DNA of 64,000 nucleotides from Rana temporaria (lineage: Eukaryota; Chordata; Amphibia; Anura; Ranidae), in NCBI RefSeq assembly GCF_905171775.1, contig NC_053490.1, positions 30,574,932 through 30,638,931 of the forward strand, given 5' to 3'. The notes below the pieces were generated by a model. It saw nothing but the letters and a program-made list of their open reading frames with translations, had not been told where the DNA came from and did not search any database. Below, in pieces: positions 1 to 30,514 of the stretch. The position numbers and the translations under genes are program-made. Numbering within the stretch: position 1 is the stretch's first letter; every line of letters begins with the position of its first letter.

Positions 1-1111
1 ACATACATGAGTAGCGCCCGCATATGTAAACGGTATTCAAACCACACGGGAGGTATCCCCGCGATTGTTCGAGCGAGAGCAATAATTCTAGCTCTAGACC
101 TCCTCGGTAACTCAAAACATGCAACCTGTAGATTTTTTTTAAATGTCGCCTATGGAGATTTTAAAGGGTAAAAAGTTTGTCGGCATTCCACGAGCAGACG
201 CAATTTTGAAGCGTGACATGTTGGGTATCAATTTACTGGGCGTAACATTATCTTTCACAATATAAAAAAAAAAAAATTGGGATAACTTTACTGTTGTCTT
301 ATTTTTTAATTTAAAAAAAAAAAAAGTATTTTTTTCCCAAAAAAGTGTGCTTGTAAGACCGCTGCGCAAATACAGCGTGACAGAAAGTATTGCAACGATC
401 GGCATTTTATTCTCTAGGGTGTGAGAATAAAAAATATATATAATGTTTGGGGGTTCTGTGCCTCCGTGCGCCCCCACCTCCCCCGCCGCGCGGGCCCGGC
501 CTCAATTACCGGCGGGCGCCAGTTCACAATTTGTCGCCAATGCGACCTGGCGCCCGGATATTGTCGACCCCTGTATTATCCCCTCTTTCAGATGAAAAGC
601 TGCGTCCTAGTGCCTATGCTTAGGATTATAAAATATGAGATAATGGCTTAACAACCACTTAAAAAATCTCCACAGGCGAAGCTTTCAAAATTCTTACAGG
701 TCATCTGTTTAGCGTTACAGACGAGGTCTAGCAGGAGAATTATTCCTCTCGTTTTAACGTTTGCGGTGATACCTCACGTGTGGTGCGAAAACCGTTTACA
801 TATGCATGTATGACTTACGTATGCGTTCGCTTCTGCGCGCGCTTTATTTTTACTCTGTCCCTTTATTTATTCCTGTTACAAGGAATGTAAACATCCCTTG
901 TAATAGGAATAAAGATGACAGGTCGTCTATAGTGATCTGGAGGTAATAAAAAATAAAAAAGGGGAGGAAAGAAGAAAAACCAAATCTCTCCACTACCTAT
1001 AAAAGCAAAAGACAATAAAAGAAAAAAAAAGAAAAGAAAAATTGTTGTTTACTTCCAGCCTCGCTTGGAAGTGACATCATGGCGTTGCTCCGGTCCTTGA
1101 AGGCCATAGAG
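1..1111. repeat. Dispersed frog repeat pieces, left edge (no gene seen)
   Basis: Bases 1-60 (inverted) and about 760-860 are two arms of one repeat family with the motif CCGTTTACATATGC next to GATACCTC; a third copy lies at about 8998-9080. Between them are poly(A)/poly(T) runs and AT-rich sequence. It is within EMSY intron sequence and I see no exon in it. Confidence 0.5.
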
Positions 1112-1559
1112 TAGAGCTGCACGATTCTGGCTGAAATGAGATTCACGTTTTTTTTGCTTAGAATAAAGATCACGATTCTCTTGGCGTAACATCTTTCACA
1201 TTATACAAAAAAAATTGGCCTAACTTTACATTTTTTTTTTTCAATCATTAAAGTGTATTTTTTTCAAAAATATTGCGTTTGAAAGACAGCTGCACAAATA
1301 CAGTGCGACATTAAATATTGCACCAACCGGCATTAAAAAAAAAAAAAAACACACAACATATATAATGTTTAGGGGTTGCAAGTAATTTTCTAGCACAAAA
1401 TACAGATTTTTAATTTGTAAACAAGGGTCAGAAAAAAGCTTAATCTTTAACAGCTGGTCAGCTTGAGCAGAGAACTCTCTGCACTGAAATCAGGGAAATG
1501 CTGTGATAAGATCGCGGGGGTTAAAATCGCGATCTCGATTCTTTAATCGTGCAGCTCTA
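1112..1559. mobile_element. hAT-type MITE, TSD CCATAGAG
   Basis: 448 bp with terminal repeats TAGAGCTGCACGATT at the left and its complement at the right. It is flanked by an exact 8-bp direct duplication, CCATAGAG (1104-1111 and 1560-1567), diagnostic of hAT insertion. No coding capacity. Same family as 18126-18777. Lies in the EMSY intron downstream of exon 8. Confidence 0.9.
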
Positions 1560-1893
1560 CCATAGAGATAGTCAAAGATTAATCTACTCTGATCGCCTCT
1601 GGCTCCATACGCTTTCATGAGAAACTCCCTCCTGAAGAAAAAAAAGATATTGGGGTTATGGCTGATATCTTCAGCCATAATTCCCATAAACCACTTAAAA
1701 GCCGCCATAATAAATATAGAATATACATATATCTATCTATAGTTCTCCATCTTAAAGTGGTTAATTGACACATGCTGATGCTGTAAAACGTGTCTGGAGC
1801 TTCTAGGTGTGAATGACCCTTGGTCATGAAGGTGTTATTCTAAAAAGAACTCTGGGCTGTTTCCATTTTATCCACAACATGAAGTGTACTCAC

Positions 1894-19911
<18,018 letters not shown>

Positions 19912-20517
19912 CCTGTCCCGGCGTCCTCTGCGGTCACTCAGGCCTGGAAGGCATCACTCCCAGCAGCCCCTGTCACTGTACTGAGGGGGACCCTTGTGAC
20001 AGCGGGAGACCACACCCCGCCCTGACAGGGGCGGACCAATGGCGGGACACCCGGAGAGTCCTGCTGAGACACTCGCGGCGGACAGCGATGAAAGCCTCCC
20101 CGCCCCACTGAGGGAGAAGTCTCTTGCCAGCACAGATCCAGCGGGTTTGATTGCGGCTCCCTCTGTCAAGATGGCGCGCCGGTGACATTGCGCATGCGCG
20201 GGTCTCGCCGGAAAAGCCGTTCTCTAAACCTGATTGGGGCAAATAGAGAACTGAAGTGGGCGGGGACGGAGCGTTGAGACTCAAGGACGGAGGCCGGCGA
20301 GGGACATTGTGAGGGAACGTTATATCGCCCTCTAGGTGGTACTGCAACGCAGGAGGACTCGGCGGTTGCGTTACGGGATAGTTAGGTAGACTTTCATCAA
20401 TTAGAATTATTAATGATAATATAATTATTATTATACTTCCTTCATACCTCACAAACTTTTGAGATGGGAATGAGGGACACCTATTGGCAAAAGCATGTAG
20501 CCATAGAACACAATTCC

Positions 20518-20949
20518 TTAAAGCGGAGCTCCACCCTAAAGTGGAACTCGCGCTGATTGGAACCCCCCCCCCCCCCCCCTCCGGTGTCACATTTGACACC
20601 TTTCAGGGGGGAGGGGGGTGCAGATACCTGTCTAAAGACAGGTATTTGCACCCACTTCCGGCCCAGCATTCACGGGCAAAAGACGGCATTGCATCACACC
20701 CCGTCGCCCCCCCGGTGTGTGCTGGGAACACTCGGCTCCCAGCACACAGCGGGAGCCAATCGGCGGGCGCAGCGCGACTCGCGCATTCGCCGTAGGGAAC
20801 CAGGCAGTGAAGCCGGAGCGCTTCACTTCCTGGTTCCCTCACAGTGGATGGCGGGGGGGCAGCAGAGTGACTAATATTAAAAGTCAGCAGCTGCAGTATT
20901 TGTAGCTGCTGGCTTTTAATATTTTTTTTGGGCCGGACATCCACTTTAA
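20518..20949. mobile_element. TTAA-flanked MITE (B4)
   Basis: TTAAAGCGGAGCTCCACCC at the left, GGACATCCACTTTAA at the right, a poly-C run and the hairpin CAGCAGCTGCAGTATTTGTA near the right end. Confidence 0.8.
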
Positions 20950-21506
20950 AGCGGGGGTTTACCCTAAAAAATCTATAAATACCATTAGGTCCAGCATACT
21001 GCTGACATCTGCAGTATCCTGGGGTTTATGCTGTACTTACCGTATTATCGTAGTTTTCACCCGGCTTCCGGGTTCTCTCTGCCCCGGGGAGTAGGCATTC
21101 CTAAGACAAGTCAAAGATGATTGACGTGCTGCTAAAGCGCGTCACGCCTTCCGAAAATACACACAGTGGGACTCGGCTTTTTACGGCGCCTGCGCAGTCA
21201 GCTCTACACGGCAGGCGCCTTGTAGCGCCGTAAACAGCCGAGTCTCACGTCGTCTATTTTGGGAAGGCATGACGCGCACAGCGTGTCTCCTGGGAGGATC
21301 AACACTCACTCCCAGGAGACATTGCGCAGAGCTCCCCGTCGGGGAAAAGGAGCGACACGCCCATTTCCCGCAAGGAAGAAGACCCCGAAGTGAGGCTGAA
21401 GACAGCTAAGTGTACAGATTTAAAAAAAGACAACGCTACAAGCCTTTATTAAGGCTGCAGATAGCATAGCTAGGAAGTTCAGTTTGAGGGTTAACCTCCG
21501 CTTTAA
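20946..21506. mobile_element. TTAA-flanked long-hairpin MITE (B5)
   Basis: TTAAAGCGGGGGTTTACCC at the left and GGGTTAACCTCCGCTTTAA at the right; same family as 6800-7311 and also internally palindromic around CGGCGCCTGCGC near 21185. Confidence 0.8.
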
Positions 21507-21995
21507 AGGAGAATTATAAAGAAAAAAAAAATAAAGATTAGATAGACCCACACGTGTCTTTTTTTTTACCACTTCTATTCCTTTGTATTGGCTTTTGAAA
21601 TTTACAAATGCAACAATTTAGAAATTTGATGAAAGGTTTAGTGCAGGGGAAAACTTTCTGAAAGATAAATAGTACATTTTATATAAAAACTATATAGATC
21701 AGACCAAAATGAGGGACAAATGAGGGACATTGCTCCAAATCAGGGACAGCCCCTCAATATCCGGGACGGTTGGGAGGTATGGTTTCTTTATTGGGTACAT
21801 GGCGGTAAGTTTCTGCTGTGTATAATCTGACTTCTATTATCTCATGTAGCTTGGTACTCCACTATATCTTTTTCTTATACCTGAGTATACTGTGTCCGTT
21901 ATGTAGGAGGTGACGATGATGGATGTCAGCTATGATCTGTCCACATACACCCCAATACATTCCAATAATACATGTCTATTATAAATAAAACAAAG

Positions 21996-22817
21996 TCCTC
22001 ATACTGGGGCCAGTGCCCTTCCTTCCATCCCTATACTGGGGCCAGTGCCCTACCTTCCATCCCTATACTGGAGCCAGTGCCCATCCTTCCATCCCTATAC
22101 TGGGGCCAGTGCCCTTCCTTCCATCCCTATACTGGGGCCAGTGCCCTTCCTTCCATCCCTATACTGGAGCCAGTGCCCATCCTTCCATTCCTTTACTGGG
22201 GCCAGTACCCTACCTTCCATCCCTATACTGGGGCCAGTACCCTATCTTACATCCCTATACTGGGGCCAGTACCCTATCTTACATCCCTATACTGGGGCCA
22301 GTGCCCTACCTTCCATCCCTATACTGGGACCAGTGCCCTACCTTCCAACCCTATACTGGAACCAGTGCCCTACCTTCCACCCTCATACTGGGGCCAGTGC
22401 TCTACCTTCCATCCACATACTGGAATCAGTGCCCAACCTTCCATCCCCATACTGGGGCCAGTACCCTATCTTACATCCCTATACTGGGGCCAGTGCCCTA
22501 CCTTCCATCCCTATACTGGGACCAGTGCCCTACCTTCCATCCCTATACTGGGACCAGTGCCCTACCTTCCACCCTCATACTGGGGCCAGTGCCCTACCTT
22601 CCATCCACATACTGGAATCAGTGCCCAACCTTCCATCCCCATAATGGGGCCAGTACCCTACCTTCCATCCTCATACTGGGGCCAGTGCCCTACCTTCCAT
22701 CCCTATACTGGGACCAGTACCCTACCTTCCATCCCCATACTGGGGCCAGTGCCCTGACTTCCATCCCTATACTGGGACCAGTACCCTACCTTCTATCCCC
22801 ATACTGGGGCCAGTACA
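21996..22817 (+). repeat. 32-bp minisatellite, about 26 copies
   Basis: Head-to-tail units with the core CCATCCCTATACTGGGGCCA then GTGCCCTACCTT. Because 32 is not a multiple of three and the unit has no stop in any plus frame, all three plus frames stay open for 600-1000 bases. These are not genes. More copies stand at 23217-23275 and 24155-24605. Confidence 0.95.
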
Positions 22818-23216
22818 ACATTTGTTATGATGAATTTAAAAAGCAAAAAATGCCTTTCTCAATATGGCAGTCATCCCCTCATTATGAGGGGCTCCCACCA
22901 TCCCTGTGCTGTGCTGACTTCCTCCTGGGGCTGTACCCCTGCTGTGCTCATTATGAGGGGCTCCCACCATCCCTGTGCTGTGCTGGCTTCCTGGGTTTGC
23001 TTATTCATCAAAACGAATGTCCATAATTGTTACGAAAAGTTCACGAACATTCGACCTGTTCTTTAAGAAATTCGGATCCGAAATTCGTCAACAAATTTTT
23101 TTATTTCGTAAAGTTTGGAAGCATAGCAATTCGAATTTCAGATGCTTCCGAATGTACGAATTTTCAGAAATTCGTACGAATTTTCGATTCGTATGAAACG
23201 AACCACATTGTCTAAC
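22818..23216. repeat. Sequence inserted in the minisatellite
   Basis: Begins with two copies of ATTATGAGGGGCTCCCACCA (about 57-80 bp apart), followed from about 23000 by AT-rich sequence dense in TTCG/CGAA (a hairpin-forming AATTCG family). Minisatellite units resume at 23217. No gene seen. Confidence 0.5.
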
Positions 23217-23280
23217 TGGGGCCAGTACCGTACCTTCCATCTACATACTGGGGCCAGTACCCTACCTTCCATCCAGTGTC

Positions 23281-24150
23281 ATCTTAAGAGCATTATAGGC
23301 CCCCGGGCAATACAGTGCACTGGGGCCCTGTCTACACAATCACGCACAAGAATTTACTGACAAAAATCATAAAATTTACTGGCAGAACCACATTTTTTAC
23401 TGCCACTGCAAAAAAAGTACCTAAAATTACAGTTTTCAGTGCCGAACAATGCAAATGTCAGTATTTAAACTATAAACATATAGCTAGTGATATTAGCAAT
23501 GTGTTTAAGTTAAACAAAAGTAAAAAAAAAAATGTCTTCGTTGACATGAAGGTCAGGTTACTATAAGCCAGCCAGCACAGAGTTTCCTCTTACATCAGAG
23601 TCTGCAGGATTCCCCCTTACATTGACAGGGAACTCTTATGTAAAGGGGAACGCTGCAGATCATGATCTAAGGGGGGAACTCTGATGTGGAGGGGGACTCT
23701 GGTGACCAGAGACCACCTTATATCAGAGTCCACTGCTTTCTCTTTCCCACTTACATCAGGGTCCGCAGACTGAGTTCCCCCTTGCATTGTAAGGGGGAAT
23801 CCTGCAGACTCTGATGTAAAGGGGAACTCTGATGTGGGGGGCACTCTGGTGACCAGAGACCACCTTCCGTAGAGTAAATACACTAAGGTAAGGGGGGTCA
23901 CTAATATAGGAGGGGGAACCTTTATATCAGTGCCCCCTTACATTTTTTCATTCACTCCCCCCTTACATCAGCAACCTCCCGCACTCGTGGAGGACCGGAT
24001 CTTCTCTGTGATTTCCGCAAACTGAGCATGGGCAGTTCTAACCCGTCAGCCTCCACAATTTTTTACTGGGGTTGCTGGGCAGACGGTGGGGCCCCCCAGG
24101 CAAGCGGGGCCCCTGGGCAACTGCCCAGCGTGCCCAATGGAAAAGATGGC
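23281..24150. repeat. Unclassified interspersed repeat splitting the minisatellite
   Basis: Edges GTGTCATCTTAAGAGCATTA and AGATGGCCCTGC separate minisatellite copies; interior includes GGGGCCCCTGGGCAACTGCC, a phrase that recurs in altered form near 31310-31370, and inverted blocks of AACTCTGATGT/ACATCAGAGT around 23590-23840. No terminal signature or reading frame identified. Confidence 0.5.
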
Positions 24151-24154
24151 CCTG

Positions 24155-24605
24155 CTTCCATCCCTATACTGGGATCAGTGCCCTACCTTCCATCCCCATA
24201 CTGAGGCCAGTACCCTTCCTTCCATCCCTATACTGGGGCCAGTACACCTACCTTCCATCCCTATACTGTAATCAGTGCCCTACCTTCCATCCCCATCCTG
24301 GGGCCAGTACCCTACCTTCCATCCACATAATGGGGCCAGTGCCTTACCTTCCATCCCTATACTGTAATCAGTGCCCTACCTTCCATCCACATACTGGGGC
24401 CAGTACCCTACCTTCCATCCCTATACTGGGATCAGTGCCCTACCTTCCATCCCCATACTGGGGCCAGTACCTTACCTTCCATCCACATACTGGGGCCAGT
24501 GCCCTACCTTCCATCCCTATACTGGGATCAGTGCCCTACCTTCCATCCCCATCCTGGGACCAGTACCCTACCTTCCACCCTCATACTGGGATCAGTGCCC
24601 TACGT
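24155..24605 (+). repeat. 32-bp minisatellite, second block, about 14 copies
   Basis: Same unit as at 21996-22817 with more variants (CTGTAATCAGTG, CTGGGATCAGTG). Probably one array with the first block, divided by later insertions. Confidence 0.93.
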
Positions 24606-24665
24606 TTTTTAAATTTACAAAATTACACATTTTTTAATTTACGAATTTTCGAACTTACAAGCTGT

Positions 24666-25388
24666 GGCCCAGATTCTCATACATTTACGTTGCTCCTGGG
24701 CAGCGTAACGTATGTGATTTACGTTACACCGCCGCAGGTTTACAGCGTTAATGTCTGATTCTCAGAACACTTACCTGTAAACTTGCAGCGGTGTATCTTA
24801 AAAGCGCTCGGCGCAAGCCCGCCCAATTCAAATGGGGCGGGCACCATTTAAATTAGGCGCGTTCCCGCGCCGAGCGTACTGCGCATGCTCCGTCGGGTAA
24901 ATTACCCGACGTGCATTGCGCTAAATGACGTCGCACCGACGTCATTTGCTTAGACGTTAACGTAAATAGCGTCCAGCTCCATTCACGGACGTCTTACGCA
25001 AACGACGTAGATTTTTTAAATTTCGACGCGGGAACGACGGCCATACTTACATTGGCTGCGCCTCATAGACCCAGGGGCAACTTTACGCGTCGCAAAGGCT
25101 ACGGAAACGTCGTAAATTCTCTGCGTCGAGCGCACGTACGTTCGGGAATCGTCGTAATTTGCTAATTTACATAAGCGATGGGGAAAACGACGTCGGCGAC
25201 ACCTAGCGGCGGGAAAAAAATTTGCATTAAAGATCTGACAGCGTAAGAGCCTTACGCCTGTCAGATCTAATGGGTATCTATGCGTAACTGATTCTAAGAA
25301 TCAGTCGCATAGATACCCGGGGCCAGATTAGGACTTACGATGGCGCAAATGGTGTTGCGCCGTCGTAACGCCTTTGAGAATCTGGGCC
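24666..25388. mobile_element. Harbinger-like MITE (A3), probable TSD TGT
   Basis: Termini GGCCCAGATTCTCA and TGAGAATCTGGGCC. Family marks include CATACTTACATTGGCTGCGC and CACCTAGCGGCGG. TGT flanks both ends (24663-24665, 25389-25391). Confidence 0.75.
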
Positions 25389-25391
25389 TGT

Positions 25392-25880
25392 GATCATAAC
25401 AAATTAAACGAAAACAAACAATTTTTTGGGCAGTGCACATGTCTTAGTAATTAGTTAGTTAGTTATTATTTAGAATTTTGGGATTTTCAAATTTTCGGAT
25501 TTTCTTTTATGTATTTAATTTATGTATTTTTGAATTTACAAATTTTTTAATTTACGAATTGCGAACGAATGACCCCAAAAAAAAAAATGAATAAAACAAA
25601 CACATTTTTCGGCAGTGCATATGTCTTAGTAATTGTCAGTTAGTTTGTTATTATTTAGAATTTTCAGATTTTCGTTCTTTCAAATTTTAGGATTTTCTTT
25701 ATTATTTTCAGATTTACAGATTGTCGAAATTACGAATTTTCTAATTTACGAAATTACGTATTTTTTTATTTATGTATTTTAAAATTTACGAATTTTCGAA
25801 TTTACAAATTGCGATCATAAATGATGACCAGAGAATTTTTTTTTTAAACAAAAACAATCAATTTTTTTCAGCAGTGCACA
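25392..25880. repeat. AT-rich direct repeats, three units
   Basis: The phrase GCAGTGCACATGTCT with ACAAACA/AACAATCA upstream and AATTTTCGAATTTACAAATT downstream recurs at about 25430, 25610 and 25870. No gene seen. Confidence 0.6.
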
Positions 25881-25908
25881 TGTCTCGTTCTAAGGTATGT
25901 CTAGCATA

Positions 25909-26640
25909 GAGCCAGATCCACGTACCTCCGCGCATATCTAGGCGGGCGTAGCACATCTCATTTACGCTACGCCACCGCAACTTAGAGAGGCAAGAGCTGT
26001 ATTCTCAAAGCACTTGCGTCCTAAGTTACGGCGGCGTAGCGTAAATGTGCCGGCGTAAGTGCGCCTAATTCAAATTGTGAATAGCTGGGCGTGTTTTATG
26101 CTAATGACTCAGAACCCGACGTGATTGACGTTTTGAACGAACGGCGCATGCGCCGTCCGTGGGGTATCCCAGTGCGCATGTGCGAAATCACTTCGCAAAT
26201 AGTCAATGCTTTCGACGTGAATGTAACTTACGCAAAGCCCTATTCGCGAACGATTTACGCAAAAGACCTAAACGACGGGAAATTCGACGCTGTCCCGGTG
26301 TCCATACTTAACATTGCGTACGCCTCATAGAGGCAGGGGTAACGTTACGCCGAAAAAAGCCTTACGTAAACGACGTAAAAATATGCGCCGGGCGGACGTA
26401 CGTTTGAGGATCGGCGTATCTAGCTAATTTGCATACTCGACGCGGAAGCGCCACCTAGCGGCCAGCGTAAATATGCACCTTAGATCCGACGGCGTACTAA
26501 GACCTACGTCAGTCGGATCGAGCCCACATTCAGTCGTATCTTGTTTTGTGGATACAAAACAAACATACGACTGCGCATCGTAGAACTTACGCGGCGTATC
26601 AATAGATACGCCGCCGTAAGTTCTTTGTGGATCTGGCCCA
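25909..26640. mobile_element. Harbinger-like MITE (A4)
   Basis: Termini GCCAGATCCACG and GTGGATCTGGCCCA. GCGCATGCGC at 26144-26153, CCACCTAGCGGCCAGCG near 26451. Confidence 0.75.
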
Positions 26641-27680
26641 TAATGTGCTAGTATGTGTTGCTTTTTTTTTTTTTTTTTGCAGTTTACTACTGTTTTTTTA
26701 GGTTATTTATTATTTAATCATTTTGACTGGAAGTCTGCTTCCACCAACACCAATAAGGATATTCACATTAATCTGATTTATTTTATGAGTTTTCCTTTCA
26801 ATCTTAAATGATATTTAAAAAATAAAATACTGCAGTCAAAGCCCCGTCTTGGTTCAGATTACAATGATTTGCCAGCTAATAATCTTATCAAACCGGAACA
26901 CCAGAAACGGATCCACATCTGTTAAACATTATCTAACCGTACAGGATATCAAAATGAAATGAACAAATCACATTTGTGTCTGTAAAGAGCGCTGCCAAAA
27001 ATGTACGTTTCCCCTCCAGAAACACCTGCTTGGCTTGAAAGGAAACAGTTGTGATGACTAACAGTAAAGGGGACAAGGTTTGCAGAATTTCTCTTCTAAG
27101 AGGGGGAACGTATACAATATAAAACTTATATAGATACAGCCGAGTCTAACAATAGTTCTAGCAGTGCATAATAGGATTCCACTATGACGTGTTAATAGAC
27201 TGACTTGTGTTATATTTCATGAGACATCTACGGGTTATGTTTTACAGACCGCAAGACTACCCAACCCATGACATCTTACCCCCGCTGCGCATATTTCCGA
27301 GAATGTTCAACATCAAACCACATGGGGAAAAGCATTTTGATTGGGTCAGAAAAGCATGGACTTATTTTCTGGGAATAATGCTTAAAAATACTTTTTTTAA
27401 AGCGGAGTTCCACCCATTTTCTGAACTTTCTCCCTATTGTATCCTCTTAGCTCATCCGTTTCTAAAATCCATTTTTTTTTATTTATCTATTTATTTTTCT
27501 ACTTAAAAGTATCTTTTTCCTGGTGCCTATCCATGGCAGCATACCTATGACAAGCTCCGCCTTGGCTCCTCCCTCAGGACCAGTGAATATTATAAAAGAA
27601 AAGGATTAGTTCACTCCCAGCATTCTTTTCAGATCCAATTTTTACCTTCTTCACGAAGACGATATTACTTCGGTACTAAT
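26641..27680. other. Unclassified single-copy-looking DNA
   Basis: Mostly AT-rich, no convincing exon or element apart from a 3'-truncated TTAA-family end, AAAGCGGAGTTCCACCC at about 27399-27415. Confidence 0.4.
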
Positions 27681-28420
27681 AGATAGATTCAGGATGGCGA
27701 GCGTATACTTGCGGCGGCATAGCTTATGGCATTTAGGCTACGCCGCCGTAAGTTAGCGAGGCAAGTACATGATTCACAATGTACTTGCCTGCTAAGTTAC
27801 GGCGGCGTAGCCTAAAGCGGGCGGGCGTAAGGGCGCCTAATTCAAATTAGGCTGAGGGGGCGTGTTTTATGATAATTAGGCTTGACCAGACGTGATTGAC
27901 GTTTTTTTGGAACTGCGCATGCGCCGTGTGCCTACATTTCCCAGTGTGCATTGCGGCTAAGTCCGCCGCACGGTCCTATTGATTTCGACGTGGACGTAAA
28001 CGACGTAAATCCCTATTCACGAACGACTTACGCAAACAACGTAAAATTTTCGAATTTCGACGTGGGAACGGCGGCCATACTTAACATTACTATTCCATCT
28101 ATTTGATGGAATAACTTTAGGCCTGCTAATGCGTTGCGTAAACAGCGTATCTGTACTGCGTCGGCCGGGCGTACGTTCGTGAATAGGCGTATCTACTGAT
28201 TTACATATTGTACGCCGACCGCAATGGAAGCACCACCTAGCGGTCAGCCTAAAAATTACACTTTAGGATACGAGGGTGTAAGACACTTACGCCGCTCGTA
28301 TCTGAGCCTAATTTAAGCGTATCTGGTTACCAGAATACGCTTAAATTAGCGCCAACGGAAATTCTGACTTAGGCTGGCGTATCTACTGATACGCCAGCCT
28401 AAGTCTCTCTGAATCTAGCT
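27681..28420. mobile_element. Harbinger-like MITE (A5)
   Basis: Termini AGATAGATTCAGGATGGCG and CTCTGAATCTAGCT. GCGCATGCGC at 27915-27924, CACCTAGCGGTCAGC near 28231, and a short palindrome ATTCCATCTATTTGATGGAAT replaces part of the usual interior. Confidence 0.72.
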
Positions 28421-28559
28421 ATAAGACACTATCTTCAAGCCACAACTTCCTTCAGACTTTCACCTAACCTATTTGTATTACTCCGAAAAAAAATAAGATG
28501 GGCAAAGAAACATCGTCTGGGGCCTTCCTGCCATTCCAGAACTGCAGTATCAGTGTCCA

Positions 28560-28960
28560 TAGAGGGCGCAGGAGCACCGCCCCCTCTCTCTCCTGCACCG
28601 CCACTGATCAACAATACATAGATTCATGCATTGCATGAATCTATGTATTGTTGCTGCCGCCCACTATTCAGATGACCGGCCCCCTGATGAGCGCCGGCCA
28701 TCTGAATAACGGCAGATGGTTGGCTTTGGAAGTGCCTATCAGAGCCAGCAGCTCTGATAGGCTTTCCGATTTCCACGGGGGGTGCGTTCCCTGACTAACA
28801 CTGACAGGCGTCTCAGCCAATCAGGTTCACCGGTTCTGGTTACCGGTAACCTGATTGGCTGAAGTGTCATCGAGGGACTGTGGAAGGAGGATGGCTGACC
28901 CCAGAAAGGTAAGTGCCGGGTTGGGGGGGGGGGCAATCTGGCAGCATTTTACAGGGCACT
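28560..28960. repeat. Cluster of hairpins
   Basis: Three consecutive inverted repeats: a perfect 39-base palindrome at 28612-28650 with 19-base arms, ATTCAGATGACCGGC against GCCGGCCATCTGAAT at 28664-28707, and TCAGCCAATCAGGTTCACCG against CGGTAACCTGATTGGCTGA at 28812-28862. Unclassified non-coding element. Confidence 0.7.
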
Positions 28961-28964
28961 GTGG

Positions 28965-29690
28965 TGACAATTGATGGGCACAGTGGCAAAAATTAAAGGA
29001 GACAGTGGCAAAAATTGATGGGCACAGTGGTGACAATTGATGGCACAGTGGTAACAATTGATGGCACAGTGGCTGCATTTGGCATGGCACAGTGGCTGCA
29101 TTTGGCATGGCACAGTGGTGACAATTGATGGGCACAGTGGCAACAATTGATGGCACAGTGGTGACAATTGATGGGACAGTGGTAACAATTGATGGCACAG
29201 TGGCTGCATTTGGCATGGCACAGTGTTGACAATTGATGGGCACAGTGGCGACAATTGATGGCACAGTGGTGACAACTGATGGGACAGTGGCAACAACTGA
29301 TGGCACAGTGGCTGCGTTTGATGGCATGGCACAGTGGTGACAATTAATGGGCACAGTGGCAACAATTTATGGCACAGTGGCTGCATTTGATGGCATGGCA
29401 CAGTGGTGACAATTGATGGGCACAGTGGCGATAAATGATGGCACAGTGGCTGCGTTTGATGGCATGGCACAGTGGCTGCATTTGGCATGGCACAGTGGCG
29501 ACAATTGATGGCACAGTGGCGACAATTGATGGCATGGCACAGTGGCGACAATTGATGGCACAGTGGCGACAATTGATGGCATGGCACAATGGCGACAATT
29601 GATGGCACAGTGGCTGCGTTTGATGGGCACAGTGGCTGCGTTTGATGGGCACAGTAGCTGCGTTTTATGGGCACAGTGAGGCTGCTTGTT
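28965..29690. repeat. 20-22-bp minisatellite
   Basis: About 34 variants of GGCACAGTGGCGACAATTGAT with an alternate GGCACAGTGGCTGCATTTG. Open frames on the complementary strand with Cys/His/Pro repeats are artefacts. Confidence 0.95.
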
Positions 29691-30000
29691 TTTATTTTTT
29701 CGTTTGTTTGCGCCCACCCAAAAAATTTGGAGCACCAGCCACCACTGTGCAGTATCCATCATGATATGCAATTCTAAACTGATTGATTATGATATATGTA
29801 ATGACACGAGTATGAAAGTGGGTTAAAGTCGTTTAGGACATTCCATTCCCGAACACAAAGGCAGCTACCAAACACTCCAACCAGCCGAACAAGAAACCCA
29901 TACGAATAATAATCCCCCAAATACGAGACAAACCTCTGTTTTGAGGGTCAAGCAGGAATGAATCTTTATTGAAAGCAATCCAAGTTTTATACATAGTCAA

Positions 30001-30395
30001 ATGAGAGGTGCATACCGTTTTAGAGATAGATCTTCTCCGCCGCTTCCGGGTATGGTCTGCGGGAATGGGCGTTCCTATTTGATTGACAGCCTTCCGACGG
30101 TCGCATACAGCGCGTCACGAGTTGCCAAACGTCGGTGCGGCTCTATACGGCGCCTGCGCACCGACGTTCGGCTACTTTCGGAAACTCGTGACGCGCTGTA
30201 TGCGACGGTCGGAAGCCTGTCAATCAAATAGGAACGCCCAGTCCCGCAGACCATACCCGGAAGATGCGGAGAACATCTATCTCTAAAACGGTAAGTACTG
30301 CATTGATTTTAAAAAAAACACCTGATTATGCTTCCTGTAATTTGCCTCAATCTAATATTAAAAATAGATTTTTTTGGGTGAACCTCCACTTTAAT
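30001..30395. mobile_element. TTAA-family long hairpin, left end degenerate
   Basis: Inverted arms from GTTTTAGAGATAGATCTTCT to its complement, centred near 30145, with GGCGCCTGCGC in the loop region. Right end GAACCTCCACTTTAA. The left end lacks the standard terminus. Confidence 0.65.
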
Positions 30396-30514
30396 TAGTG
30401 AAAATAAAATCAATAATTAGTGAAAAAGGGAGAGGGAGCTCGGGTAAGTACTAGGGGGGCTGTGGTGGCTGTTGCACACAGGAGGTTCTTTATCTTCATG
30501 CATAGAATGAATAA

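Larger units (their letters stand above)
20445..21780. repeat. Dispersed repeat (family E) with two nested TTAA MITEs
   Basis: Outer sequence GAGATGGGAATGAGGGACAC ... ATCAGGGACAGCCC ... GTTGGGAGGTATGG matches a second, uninterrupted copy at 43250-43520. It is split by TTAA elements 20518-20949 and 20946-21506, which stand side by side and share one TTAA. Just upstream of the EMSY promoter; no gene seen. Confidence 0.7.

Noticed and set aside
21972..23026. Long Pro/Leu/Tyr-rich reading frames (up to 337 codons)
   Set aside because: They are translations of the 32-bp minisatellite in all three plus frames, with no domain and no initiation or splice context.
28827..29771. Cys/His-rich repetitive frames resembling metal-binding proteins
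   Set aside because: They are the complement of a 20-22-bp minisatellite read in several overlapping frames.
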